Assembly (NCBI GenBank): GCA_019429205.1
Contig: JAHYIT010000025.1
Location: 1-46,675, forward strand
Reading direction: 5' to 3'
Source: Mariniphaga sp.
Lineage (GTDB): Bacteria > Bacteroidota > Bacteroidia > Bacteroidales > Prolixibacteraceae
DNA: 46,675 nt
The stretch's first letter is position 1, and each line of letters opens with the position of its first letter. A model generated the notes under the pieces. It saw only the letters and a program-made list of their open reading frames with translations, did no database searches and was not told the origin of the DNA. The position numbers and the translations under genes are program-made. Of this stretch, positions 7,774 to 16,709 are shown in pieces.

Positions 7774-9480
7774 ATGGATAAATCAATGATTAAAATAGCT
7801 TTCGCCTTTTTAATGGTTTTTGCCATTTCCTGTTCCGAAGATTTTCTCGAAACAGAAAACAAAAACCAGCTTACGGTTGAAAACTTTTACCAAACCCAGC
7901 AGGATTTCTGGATGGGACTGAACAGCCTCTATCCTCCCCTGGCTGACGGCGGCATGTATGGATTACAGTGGCAACTCATTTTTAACTCTTTTGAAGACAG
8001 GGTTTTATTTGAAACCACAGGATTAGACATGCTCAGCATCAATGCATCAACAGGTAATGTATCGAATATGTGGCGGGCACTTTATTTTGGGATGTACCGC
8101 ACCAATGTTTTTATCAGCATGATAAATAACCGCGAGAATATTGAAGGAATGACCACAAATATGAGAAATAATTATCTTGCACAGGCCAGAGCCTTACGGG
8201 GTGCATATTTGTTTTTCCTTGTAACCATATTCAATGAACCCATTTTCTACGATGAAAATTCTATTCCTACAGATTTAATTGGAAACCTGACAAATGGAAA
8301 GCCTGAGGAATTCTGGGACCTGTTAAAGGAAGATTTACTTTTTGGAATTCAAAATGACTATCTGCCTCTGCAATATCCACCCGATGATGTAGGCCGGGTT
8401 ACCAAAGGAGGAGCACAAGCGTTACTGGCCAAAGCAATGCTTTACAAACATTACCATTATTACGTAAGAAAAGGTCAGAAAGGCAGTACCAGCGATTTGG
8501 AAGACTTACGGCTGGGACAAAATATGCTTCAGGAAATTATCCAGATCGGACAATATGAACTTATTCAACCCAAAGCTCCGAAAACGCGTGAAGATTATAT
8601 TAATGCCGTTTTGTGCAATTTTACATGGGTTGATTTACCTGCCGGAAATAACATCTATACTTCTGAAAATAACAGGGAATCGGTATGGGAAATTCAGTAC
8701 AGCGACGAACGGATTGGTGCCGGCTGGTTGCCTGGCTGGCAGTGGTCTGGCGCTTTAAATGCCGCTTATTTTAGCGCACATCCATCGAGTTTCAGAAACC
8801 ACGAAGCCCATCCCGATCTTTTTGAAGCGTTTGAAACCGAAGGCGCTCCTGAAGGATTCGAACGAGACCCCAGGGCTTATGCCACCTTGTATCTCGATGG
8901 CGACCCCCTGGATTTCAGGGCTGGCAGTCCGTATATCAATACATCGTATCGCAGCGGGATTCACAACAAACGCATTGCATTTGCCAGAGGGTTGATTAAT
9001 TTCCCGGCAACTCATCCGTCGCGTGGATTCGGATTAAAAAAATACCACTATCCGGTTTATTACGACAAAGACGCTCCGAAAAACGATCCTGTAAACCGGA
9101 AAATGATAAGATATTCCGACGTCCTTCTCATGTATGCTGAAATTACCCATCTGCTTAATGAAAATGTAACTGAAGGACTGGCAGCATTGAACCAGGTGCG
9201 TGCACGTGTTGACATGCCTCAAGTTGATGCGCTGACTAAACAGGCCATAATCCACGAAAGGGATGTGGAACTGGCACTGGAAGGATGGCGCTGGCATGAC
9301 CTGATACGCTGGAGTTTTGACCCTGAATGGGGAATCAACATGAATCAGATTCTGAGCAGGCAAACAGGGCCCTCCGGGGACGGAAGTTTCTTTGTAAAGG
9401 GCAAACACGAATACCTGCCTATTCCGGTTGATGAAATCAACAAACACGAAGGGCAACTGAAACAAAACCCCGGCTGGTAA
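7774..9480 (+). CDS. SusD/RagB-family surface glycan-binding lipoprotein
   Basis: 568 residues. The signal peptide ends in a lipobox with Cys20 (VFAISC) followed by SEDF, which fits the Bacteroidota export signal for surface lipoproteins. The N-terminal ETENKNQLTVENFY segment and helical TPR-like core (LRGAYLFFLVTIFNEP, GGAQALLAKAMLYKHY), then the C-terminal RYSDVLLMYAEI...ALNQVRARV...ERDVELALEGWRWHDLIRW block, are diagnostic of SusD. The protein caps the SusC barrel and binds glycan at the cell surface. It is directly downstream of susC and shares its transcript. The glycan bound cannot be deduced from sequence. The start could also be Met5. Confidence 0.96.
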   Translation: MDKSMIKIAFAFLMVFAISCSEDFLETENKNQLTVENFYQTQQDFWMGLNSLYPPLADGGMYGLQWQLIFNSFEDRVLFETTGLDMLSINASTGNVSNMWRALYFGMYRTNVFISMINNRENIEGMTTNMRNNYLAQARALRGAYLFFLVTIFNEPIFYDENSIPTDLIGNLTNGKPEEFWDLLKEDLLFGIQNDYLPLQYPPDDVGRVTKGGAQALLAKAMLYKHYHYYVRKGQKGSTSDLEDLRLGQNMLQEIIQIGQYELIQPKAPKTREDYINAVLCNFTWVDLPAGNNIYTSENNRESVWEIQYSDERIGAGWLPGWQWSGALNAAYFSAHPSSFRNHEAHPDLFEAFETEGAPEGFERDPRAYATLYLDGDPLDFRAGSPYINTSYRSGIHNKRIAFARGLINFPATHPSRGFGLKKYHYPVYYDKDAPKNDPVNRKMIRYSDVLLMYAEITHLLNENVTEGLAALNQVRARVDMPQVDALTKQAIIHERDVELALEGWRWHDLIRWSFDPEWGINMNQILSRQTGPSGDGSFFVKGKHEYLPIPVDEINKHEGQLKQNPGW

Positions 9481-9507
9481 TTTTTCAATATTTAAATGTA
9501 AACTATT

Positions 9508-9897
9508 ATGAGACAAATATTTATAATTTCTGCCTTAATTGTTCTTTTTTTTGCACCCGGCTGCAATAAGGAAGAGGCCATCTCCCCATCTGCTGATTTC
9601 ACCACCAATCTTCAGAACAACACGGCAAAAAGAGGGAAATCTTTTACTATTTATCTGGATAATGTACAGGGGGAATTCCTTGTTTATTTCAGAGGAAATA
9701 CCGAGCAAAACACATATAGTGCAGATGATCCTACAAGGTTGGGAACCCCGTTTTCAACTGATTTGGATTCACTGGTCATTCCTGCATATAACAATTTGGG
9801 TGATAAAGTATTCACAGTAGTTGCCTCCAGTTCGGGAAACTGGGCCAAAGACTATTTTCAGGATGTAAAATCAATTACCATCACGGTGGTGGAGTGA
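9508..9897 (+). CDS. Small surface lipoprotein downstream of SusCD
   Basis: 129 residues. Lipoprotein signal with Cys19 (FFAPGC) followed by NKEE, the K-(D/E)2 surface export signal of Bacteroidota. The remaining ~105 residues look like a single Ig/PKD-like beta-sandwich (SADFTTNLQNNTAKRGKSFTIY... VFTVVASSSGNWAKDYFQDVKSITITVVE). It lies 27 nt after susD and before a strong terminator, the position of SusE/F-like surface glycan-binding proteins, but it is much shorter than those. I infer an accessory surface binder; no named family is recognised. Confidence 0.7.
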   Translation: MRQIFIISALIVLFFAPGCNKEEAISPSADFTTNLQNNTAKRGKSFTIYLDNVQGEFLVYFRGNTEQNTYSADDPTRLGTPFSTDLDSLVIPAYNNLGDKVFTVVASSSGNWAKDYFQDVKSITITVVE

Positions 9898-9916
9898 TGG
9901 AGAAGTAGTGCTGTTT

Positions 9917-9950
9917 AAAAAGCTGCCTTTTCATGCAGGCAGCTTTTTTT
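9917..9950 (+). terminator. Rho-independent terminator ending the SusCD transcript
   Basis: An 11-bp stem (AAAAAGCTGCC at 9917-9927 with GGCAGCTTTTT from 9938) with a 10-nt loop, running straight into a T-tract. It is located 20 nt after the small lipoprotein stop. Confidence 0.88.
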
Positions 9951-9972
9951 CACTAATATTACCCGGCAGTAT

Positions 9973-9980
9973 TATCTTGT
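9973..9980 (+). promoter_or_regulatory. Possible -7 element for the hydrolase/carbamoyltransferase operon
   Basis: TATCTTGT, one mismatch from TAnnTTTG, 20 nt before the ATG at 10001 and just after the terminator at 9917-9950. No copy of the GGGTTTTTTT/CATCTCA motif is present here, so this operon may rely on the primary sigma factor. Confidence 0.35.
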
Positions 9981-10000
9981 GAATAAAAATTTTGACTGTT

Positions 10001-13000
10001 ATGAATTTTAAAATAGTGAAACTTGTTTTTTCTTTTCTTATTTTGAGCTGTAATATTTTATTTGCTCAAACCGGTTCCGGAAACCCCGGACAGGATTCTG
10101 TTCAAATTTTTACAGGATCAGGACATAATCAGGTTCTTTTTCCGCTCCCGGATACAATTGTGGCAAAAAACCCTCAACTTGAGGCCTTTTCTTCAAATCC
10201 TGATTTACTTGAAATTTTAAATATTGAGTATATTTCCGGGCAAACATTCGCCGTATTAAATGTGAAGGAACAAGCGGTTTCAGGAACAGTGTCCGTTACA
10301 ATTAATGCTGAATATGAAAATACCACAGATACTATATCACTGATAATACAAATTCAGCCTTACCATAACCCCGGCCTGGTTTTCCAGATTCATGACATCG
10401 TTTTTTGGCAGGAAGCCATTCCGCTGACCAACGAACCGGTTTACGAACAAATAATTCAGACATCGGCAGGTCCATACAATCAGCTCAATTACAACGAAAT
10501 TCCCCTGACTGTAAATATGGACTGCACCGGCGCTCCTTGTACAGGCCATGATTTTTATACATCATTGTATAAAGGTTATCTGATTCCACCCGTTAGCGGT
10601 ACGTATCATGTTTATATGCGCTCACAGGACAGGCACACCTTTTGGCTTAGCCCGAATGAAAATCTTGCAAATGCTCAAAAAATCGTCGCCCGAAGCTCAA
10701 GTCATGGCAATGTGGGCACTGAAACCGGAAATCAGACTACCAAATCGGAACCGGTAGAACTCGAGGCCGGAAAGGTACATGCATTCTACGCCACACAATG
10801 GATAATACATACAACCATAGGCGGCATTATGTGGGATGGCCCCGGGATAAGTATGGGTTACATTCCCGGAGAACATACCATGCCGGTTTATGATGTAACA
10901 AAACCTTCTGCTCCTGCCAACCTCAGTTTATCCTGGCGTTCATCCACCAGCTTTTTTGTGAATTGGGAACCATCAGAGGATAACAACCGGATTTCAGGAT
11001 ACAACCTGTATTTAAACGGATATAAGATAAATGAGAACCTCATTCCCAATACTTCTTTCAGAATTGAAAACCTTACGGAAGAAACGATTTACCAGTTGGT
11101 TGCAACTGGAGTGGACAATGCCGGAAACGAATCATTTTTCAGCAATGTACTTGAAGTGGAAACCCATAAAACAGACAACAATCCGCCAACTCCACCTCAA
11201 AATCTGGAAGTTTTGCAGGCAACCGTTCTCTCGCTTCACCTGGAATGGAGCGGAGCAACCGATGCCGAAACGGAAGTGATTGGCTACAACCTTTATATAG
11301 ACGATGTGCTTTACAATACATCAGATTACATTTTCAACGAAAACATTATTATTCAAAACCTGCTGCCGGAAACAGAATATGCAATAACCATTGAGGCAGT
11401 GGATGCCGGTCTGAATATTTCAGATAAGAGTGAAACTTTTATTGTTTCAACGGCAGTTTTCGATCCCACCGGACCAAACCTCGGTGAGCGGGTTGGGAAA
11501 GTGATTATCCGCAATCAAAACACATCGTGGAATGAGGGGATCGGATTAAACGGTCCTTATGAAAACGGTGATATGGTAAACAAACCCGAAGTGCGGCAAC
11601 TGGTTACAAATTTTCAGGCAGGTGCCATCCGCTGGGGTGCCATTTCAGCCAACTCCAAATCTTTTCAGGGTTCGGTGGGAACGGGCAAATCAAATACTTA
11701 CGGCAAAATGATGAACTTTGCCAATGAAATCGGGGCACGGTTTGCTCTTACGGTTGGAGTTCAAAACGGGATTGATTATCTGACTGACCCCAACACTTTT
11801 TTGCATTTGCTGGAATATCTTGCCGGAGATGCAAATACTACCTGGGGAGCGGTTCGCGCTTCCGAGGGATTTTCCGAACCGCTTTTACAGCAGGGAAAAG
11901 GAATTCTGCTGGAATTTGGCAATGAAGTTTGGGGAGCGGCAGCCCACGATGCCGAAATTGGTTCCGACTATCCCAAATATGCAGAGTGGGTAAGAAATAT
12001 GAGTGAAGTGGTAAAATCTTCGCCTTATTATGACCCGGAAAAAATAATTATGGTTTACAGCGGCAGGTATCCGCATCCGGATAACAGCTACGGCGTAAAT
12101 ACCAGGGTATTAACCGGCGATCGGGGTCATGCGGAATGTTTGGGCGTTTCGGGCTACATGGGTGGAAACCTGAGTTACGACCCGGAAATTCCAAAAGGCG
12201 ATTCAGAACTCGACTACTACAAAAACAGCCTTGAAATGTCAAGAAAAAACATGGAAGGTTTTGTGCTGACTATGAAAGAAATGCTGAGCTTAACCGGCAC
12301 ACTGAAAACCTTTTACCTGTACGAAACGAACATGACCACTACTTCCTACAACGGGCGTTTCGGGCAAGCCATTGTTTTAACCGATTACCTGGCCAACTCC
12401 ATGAATTATGGCTCCATTTTACCAAGTATTTTCCACCTTACCGGCGGTGAATGGAGAATTACCCGTCCGGCTGAAAATTACCGGCAGTTACCGCTTTACA
12501 CCACAGGAAAATACTTTAACAGGTTTTGCAAAGGGCATATTCTTGAAACGGAATTTATTTCGAACAACAAAATTACAACTCCCAACGGAAGGGATATTAA
12601 CTACGATGCGGTTGGCGCTTACGCATACAACACAGGGGAACAATTCAGTGTTTTGCTGATGAACAGAGATTTTGAACACGATTTTACCCTTCAGTTGGAG
12701 TTACCCGGCGATTTGAATTTTTCTGAAAACGCCACCGTTTATACCATCTGGCAGGACGATTTCAGCTCTTTTGATTCGAACATCGATTCTGCCTTTGTTA
12801 ACTTGTCTGACGATTTGCTTATAAATGTTCCAAAACATGCCATGGTAATTGTTTCATTCGAAGGAGAAGACCCGGGCTTTGAACAACTTCCCCTTGGATA
12901 TTACGAACGGAAAAGACCGGAAAGTCTTGAGGTTACTTCCACCCGGAATTTTATCATAGACACCAACCGGGGAACAGATGTTATCCGAACTGAAATTTTA

Positions 13001-13477
13001 CCATCCGACGCATTCAGCACCGTTGCCATACTCGATGTAATTGAAAATACAACAGAAAGCATTTTAACTCCTCTTTCGGGAGGGCGTTTACACATAAAAG
13101 CATCGGGAAATTGCAACGATGAAGGATACATTAAAATTCACGCGTATACTGCCGATAATCACGATTTGAGCGATACGGTTATGGTGCTGATTACCAACCA
13201 GGGAACCGATTGTCCCACAACAAATACCAGTCTGGTGGATAAAAACGGCCAGCCGTTGTTTTATCCCAATCCTGTGACGGAAAAATTAATTATAAGCAGA
13301 AGTTTGGACAGCAGTTCGGTACTTGAATTATTCGACAATCGGGGAAGAAAAGTTCTTCAGCATACGTTGAAGAGCGGATATGAAATACCGGTAAGCGAAT
13401 TCAATCCCGGATTATATATTATTGGCATTTTAAAACCCGACGGAACTTATCTGACAGGGAAAATGCAGAAATACTAA
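10001..13477 (+). CDS. Secreted multidomain glycoside hydrolase, clan GH-A-like, with PA14 and FN3 domains and T9SS tail
   Basis: 1158 residues from the ATG at 10001; the TTG three codons upstream is less likely. Order: signal peptide to ~22 (FAQ), a beta domain to ~115, a PA14-like carbohydrate-binding domain ~118-295 (GTYHVYMRSQDRHTFWLSP, KVHAFYATQW), two fibronectin type III domains ~300-390 and ~393-490, a TIM-barrel-like catalytic region ~495-870, further beta domains, and a T9SS type A tail (YPNPVTEKL... GLYIIGI). LEFGNEVW places an Asn-Glu pair at 641-642, as for the clan GH-A acid/base, and LYETN places Glu775 as a candidate nucleophile; the 133-residue spacing is reasonable. I cannot assign a GH family, so the substrate is unknown. 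It heads a run of seven closely spaced genes. Confidence 0.75.
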   Translation: MNFKIVKLVFSFLILSCNILFAQTGSGNPGQDSVQIFTGSGHNQVLFPLPDTIVAKNPQLEAFSSNPDLLEILNIEYISGQTFAVLNVKEQAVSGTVSVTINAEYENTTDTISLIIQIQPYHNPGLVFQIHDIVFWQEAIPLTNEPVYEQIIQTSAGPYNQLNYNEIPLTVNMDCTGAPCTGHDFYTSLYKGYLIPPVSGTYHVYMRSQDRHTFWLSPNENLANAQKIVARSSSHGNVGTETGNQTTKSEPVELEAGKVHAFYATQWIIHTTIGGIMWDGPGISMGYIPGEHTMPVYDVTKPSAPANLSLSWRSSTSFFVNWEPSEDNNRISGYNLYLNGYKINENLIPNTSFRIENLTEETIYQLVATGVDNAGNESFFSNVLEVETHKTDNNPPTPPQNLEVLQATVLSLHLEWSGATDAETEVIGYNLYIDDVLYNTSDYIFNENIIIQNLLPETEYAITIEAVDAGLNISDKSETFIVSTAVFDPTGPNLGERVGKVIIRNQNTSWNEGIGLNGPYENGDMVNKPEVRQLVTNFQAGAIRWGAISANSKSFQGSVGTGKSNTYGKMMNFANEIGARFALTVGVQNGIDYLTDPNTFLHLLEYLAGDANTTWGAVRASEGFSEPLLQQGKGILLEFGNEVWGAAAHDAEIGSDYPKYAEWVRNMSEVVKSSPYYDPEKIIMVYSGRYPHPDNSYGVNTRVLTGDRGHAECLGVSGYMGGNLSYDPEIPKGDSELDYYKNSLEMSRKNMEGFVLTMKEMLSLTGTLKTFYLYETNMTTTSYNGRFGQAIVLTDYLANSMNYGSILPSIFHLTGGEWRITRPAENYRQLPLYTTGKYFNRFCKGHILETEFISNNKITTPNGRDINYDAVGAYAYNTGEQFSVLLMNRDFEHDFTLQLELPGDLNFSENATVYTIWQDDFSSFDSNIDSAFVNLSDDLLINVPKHAMVIVSFEGEDPGFEQLPLGYYERKRPESLEVTSTRNFIIDTNRGTDVIRTEILPSDAFSTVAILDVIENTTESILTPLSGGRLHIKASGNCNDEGYIKIHAYTADNHDLSDTVMVLITNQGTDCPTTNTSLVDKNGQPLFYPNPVTEKLIISRSLDSSSVLELFDNRGRKVLQHTLKSGYEIPVSEFNPGLYIIGILKPDGTYLTGKMQKY

Positions 13478-13481
13478 AGGG

Positions 13482-13631
13482 ATGGAACTGATTAGAGATT
13501 TAGTTGACTTTTTAAAAACAAGGAAAAAATTCTGGCTGATTCCATTGATAGTCATCCTGTTATTTTTCGGGATACTCATTGTTCTATCATTTGGTTCGGC
13601 CATTGCTCCTTTTATTTATACGTTATTTTAG
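13482..13631 (+). CDS. DUF5989-family small membrane protein
   Basis: A 49-residue peptide (MELIRDLVDFLKTRKKFWLI..., ending FGSAIAPFIYTLF). It has a short amphipathic N-terminus, a basic RKKFW patch and one transmembrane helix at about residues 18-38. The pattern, including the GSAIAPFIYTLF ending, matches the small DUF5989 proteins encoded beside carbamoyltransferases and SGNH-type proteins, as here. It begins 4 nt after the upstream hydrolase stop and ends 36 nt before the carbamoyltransferase. Function is unknown; anchoring or regulating the cytosolic carbamoyltransferase at the inner membrane is an inference from constant gene association. Confidence 0.85.
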   Translation: MELIRDLVDFLKTRKKFWLIPLIVILLFFGILIVLSFGSAIAPFIYTLF

Positions 13632-13667
13632 CCGGTTTCTACCTGGCTTTCAATATTTTAAACAATC

Positions 13668-15530
13668 ATGTCGGAAATTATTCTGGGAATATCAGCTTAT
13701 TATCACGACAGTGCGGCCTGCATTTTAAAAGATGGAGTAATTGTGGCAGCTGCACAGGAGGAGCGTTTTTCCCGGAAAAAACACGACAGTTGTTTTCCAT
13801 CCCATGCAATAAATTATGTTTTGGATGAACTGGATGTGGATGCCTCTCAGGTTAGCCATGTTGCGTTTTACGATAAACCGCTGTTAAAATTTGAACGGCT
13901 GCTGGAAACTTACCACGGTTTTGCACCAAAAGGAATTTTAAGTTTCTACCAGGCAATACCTGTCTGGTTGAAAGAAAAACTCCACATCAGGCAAAATATC
14001 AGTAATGAGTTAAAAAATCACGGGCTGAAACACATACCGGTACTTTTCCCGGAACATCACCTGTCTCATGCTGCCAGCGCATTTTTCCCATCACCGTTTG
14101 AAGATGCAGCCATTTTAACGGTTGACGGAGTGGGTGAATGGTCAACCACCACCATCGGACATGGAAACGGAAATAAAATTCAAATTTTAAAAGAGCTCCA
14201 TTTCCCACATTCGCTGGGAATGCTTTATTCTGCATTTACCTATTATTGCGGGTTCAGGGTTAACAGCGGCGAATACAAACTAATGGGGCTGGCGCCTTAC
14301 GGCCAGGCAGATGCCGATGAAACCAAAACATTCAAAGATAAAATTCTGAATGAATTGATTGACATTCGCGAAGATGGTTCTTTTCTGCTGAATATGAAAT
14401 ATTTCGATTACGCAACCGGTTTAAAAATGACAAGTAACCGAAGGTGGAATAACCTTTTTGGAATGCCACCGCGGAAACCCGAAACTGAAATCGGACAGGC
14501 GTATTGCAACCTGGCATTGGCCATTCAGCAGGTTACCGAACAAATTGTGCTTCAACTGGCAACAACCGCAAAAAACCTCACCGGCTCCAAAAACCTGGTT
14601 ATGGCAGGAGGAGTTGCCCTGAACAGTGTAGCCAACGGAAAATTACAAAAAAGCGGATTGTTCGAGGAAATCTGGATTCAACCCGCTGCCGGAGATGCCG
14701 GAGGTGCCATAGGATCTGCACTTGCAGTGCGTCACATTTTTCTGAATAAAGAAAAACTGAATGACCGGAATGGATCCGATTTAATGCAGGGGGCTTTTCT
14801 TGGTCCGGAATTTACCAACCAGAAAATTTTTAAAACCTTAACAAAATACCAGGCAACGGCAACTATTGAAAGCGATTTCGATGCTTTGTGTAAAAAAGTG
14901 GCAGCTCTTCTCGCTGAAGGTAAAATTGTAGGCTGGTTTCAGGGGCGAATGGAATTTGGCCCGCGTGCGCTGGGTAACCGCAGCATTCTGGCCGATGCCC
15001 GCAATAAGGAAATGCAGAAACGGCTAAACCTGCAGATTAAATTCAGGGAAGGGTTCCGGCCTTTTGCCCCGGCAGTGCTTTGGGAAAATACTTCGGATTA
15101 TTTCGACATCGGTTGCCCGTCGCCTTACATGCTGCTGGTTTGCCCGGTTAAAAAAGAAAAGCAGATTGAACTTCCCCAAAGTTATAACCAGTTGCCGCTT
15201 CTGGAAAAATTATATTTCGAACGTTCAGACATTCCGGCGGTAACCCATATCGATTATTCGGCCCGGATTCAGACAGTTCACAAAGAAACCAACCCGAAAT
15301 TTCACCGGCTTTTGGAAATATTTAAATCGTTTACAGGGTGCCCGGTTATTATTAATAACAGTTTTAACGTACGGGGCGAACCCATTGTGTGCACACCTGA
15401 AGATGCTTTTATCTGCTTTATGCGAACCGACATGGATTACCTGGTTTTAGGCGATTTTTTGCTTGACAAGCGGGAACAGAAAAATGTAAAGGAGTTACCG
15501 AAGTTTGATTTCCTGAACAGTTTGGATTAG
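13668..15530 (+). CDS. NodU/CmcH/TobZ-family O-carbamoyltransferase
   Basis: 620 residues, the usual length for this family. These cytoplasmic enzymes transfer a carbamoyl group from carbamoyl phosphate, through a carbamoyl-adenylate in TobZ, to a sugar or antibiotic hydroxyl. The N-terminal Kae1-like domain begins MSEIILGISAYYHDSAAC, keeps the metal-binding HHLSHA motif (His130, His134) and the DGVGEW loop. The C-terminal YrdC-like domain contains GRMEFGPRALGNRSILAD from ~426 and VIINNSFNVRGEPIV near 565. All landmarks are intact. It sits between DUF5989 and an SGNH-like protein, a trio normally seen in exopolysaccharide, O-antigen or nodulation-factor loci. Within a locus of secreted hydrolases its acceptor is unclear: a surface glycan of the cell itself, or a secreted product. 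Confidence 0.93.
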   Translation: MSEIILGISAYYHDSAACILKDGVIVAAAQEERFSRKKHDSCFPSHAINYVLDELDVDASQVSHVAFYDKPLLKFERLLETYHGFAPKGILSFYQAIPVWLKEKLHIRQNISNELKNHGLKHIPVLFPEHHLSHAASAFFPSPFEDAAILTVDGVGEWSTTTIGHGNGNKIQILKELHFPHSLGMLYSAFTYYCGFRVNSGEYKLMGLAPYGQADADETKTFKDKILNELIDIREDGSFLLNMKYFDYATGLKMTSNRRWNNLFGMPPRKPETEIGQAYCNLALAIQQVTEQIVLQLATTAKNLTGSKNLVMAGGVALNSVANGKLQKSGLFEEIWIQPAAGDAGGAIGSALAVRHIFLNKEKLNDRNGSDLMQGAFLGPEFTNQKIFKTLTKYQATATIESDFDALCKKVAALLAEGKIVGWFQGRMEFGPRALGNRSILADARNKEMQKRLNLQIKFREGFRPFAPAVLWENTSDYFDIGCPSPYMLLVCPVKKEKQIELPQSYNQLPLLEKLYFERSDIPAVTHIDYSARIQTVHKETNPKFHRLLEIFKSFTGCPVIINNSFNVRGEPIVCTPEDAFICFMRTDMDYLVLGDFLLDKREQKNVKELPKFDFLNSLD

Positions 15531-15542
15531 AAAGTATTAAAA

Positions 15543-16706
15543 ATGAAAAAAAATTATACCATACGAAATATTCTCTTTCTTTTCCTGCTGATGATAATAG
15601 TGTTTGCAATGCTCGACCAGTCGCTTGCACGAATAATGATTAAAAATACCGACCGCACTTTCCGATCCGCTCATTCCTGGTACCACCACGGCTTGCTACC
15701 CAACCAGAAAGTGATTGCAAGCTGGTACAACATCAAATACCCGCTTTACACCAATTCACTTGGATTCAGAGATGCTGAAATGCGAAACATTCCGCTTCAA
15801 ACCGATAAAAAACGAATACTTTTTATGGGCTATTCGCATACCGAGGGCGTGGGAGTTCCTTTTAACGAAACGTTTACCGGCAAGTTGATGGAAAAACTGG
15901 ACACTTCGAAAATTGAAATTCTGAACGCGGCTGCTGTAAGTTATTCTCCCCGTATTTACTACCTGAAAACCAAATACCTGATTGAAGAAGTTGGATTGAA
16001 ATTTGACGAACTTTTTGTTTTTATCGACTTGTCGGATATTCAGAATGAAATTGTCTATCAGGATCTTGAACCCAAAATTCCCGGAAGTTTCAACAAGGCG
16101 TATTCCAAAATGAAAAACCGCTTGGTGAATCATTCCTATACCGTACATACATTATCGCAACTCAAACAAAACCGGCAAACTGCCCGGTTTCTGAAAAAAG
16201 CTGCGGTTTTTGATGAATACAGACAAAAGGAGGCTCATGTTGATGCACTGGAGTTATATGCTTCGTTTTTTGATGGTTTTGATGACAATACCCTACTTTC
16301 AAATCCTCAGTTTCATGGAGTTTCGGATTGGTTATACAACGAAAATTTTTCAGAACTTGCCCAATTCGGTCTCGAACTTGGGAAAAAAAATATGCTTAAA
16401 CTGCATCAGCTTTGCAGTGAACACGGTATTTCAATGACCATTTCGGTGCATCCCTGGCAGGAGCAGATAGCATTGATGCAACCCGAGGATAAGTACGTTT
16501 CGTTTTGGAAAAATTTTGCTGAAGAATATGATATTGGATTTATCAACCTCTACCCTGTTTTTATCAATCCACCTGTTTCGGCAGCATTGGGTATGGAATT
16601 TTTTATACCCAATGACAATCACTGGAATAAAAACGGACACTGGCTTGTGACCAGTGAACTCGAAAAAAAATTGAATAAACAATTTGAATATCAAACTCTA
16701 AAATAA
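15543..16706 (+). CDS. Membrane-anchored SGNH-like hydrolase/acyl-transfer protein
   Basis: 387 residues. One N-terminal transmembrane helix (~9-25, NILFLFLLMIIVFAML) with the rest predicted periplasmic. SGNH landmarks: block I at 96-101 reads GYSHTEG (Ser98) where the family usually has GDS; the last block reads NDNHWNKNGH with Asp358 and His360 as the likely catalytic pair. AlgX/AlgJ-type and other cell-envelope SGNH proteins have a similar D-x-H-W ending. It starts 12 nt after the carbamoyltransferase stop and ends 3 nt before the GH30-like gene, so it is tightly co-transcribed. I infer removal or transfer of acyl (or possibly carbamoyl) groups on an exported glycan. The fold is fairly sure; the reaction is not known. 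Confidence 0.75.
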   Translation: MKKNYTIRNILFLFLLMIIVFAMLDQSLARIMIKNTDRTFRSAHSWYHHGLLPNQKVIASWYNIKYPLYTNSLGFRDAEMRNIPLQTDKKRILFMGYSHTEGVGVPFNETFTGKLMEKLDTSKIEILNAAAVSYSPRIYYLKTKYLIEEVGLKFDELFVFIDLSDIQNEIVYQDLEPKIPGSFNKAYSKMKNRLVNHSYTVHTLSQLKQNRQTARFLKKAAVFDEYRQKEAHVDALELYASFFDGFDDNTLLSNPQFHGVSDWLYNENFSELAQFGLELGKKNMLKLHQLCSEHGISMTISVHPWQEQIALMQPEDKYVSFWKNFAEEYDIGFINLYPVFINPPVSAALGMEFFIPNDNHWNKNGHWLVTSELEKKLNKQFEYQTLK

Positions 16707-16709
16707 AAA

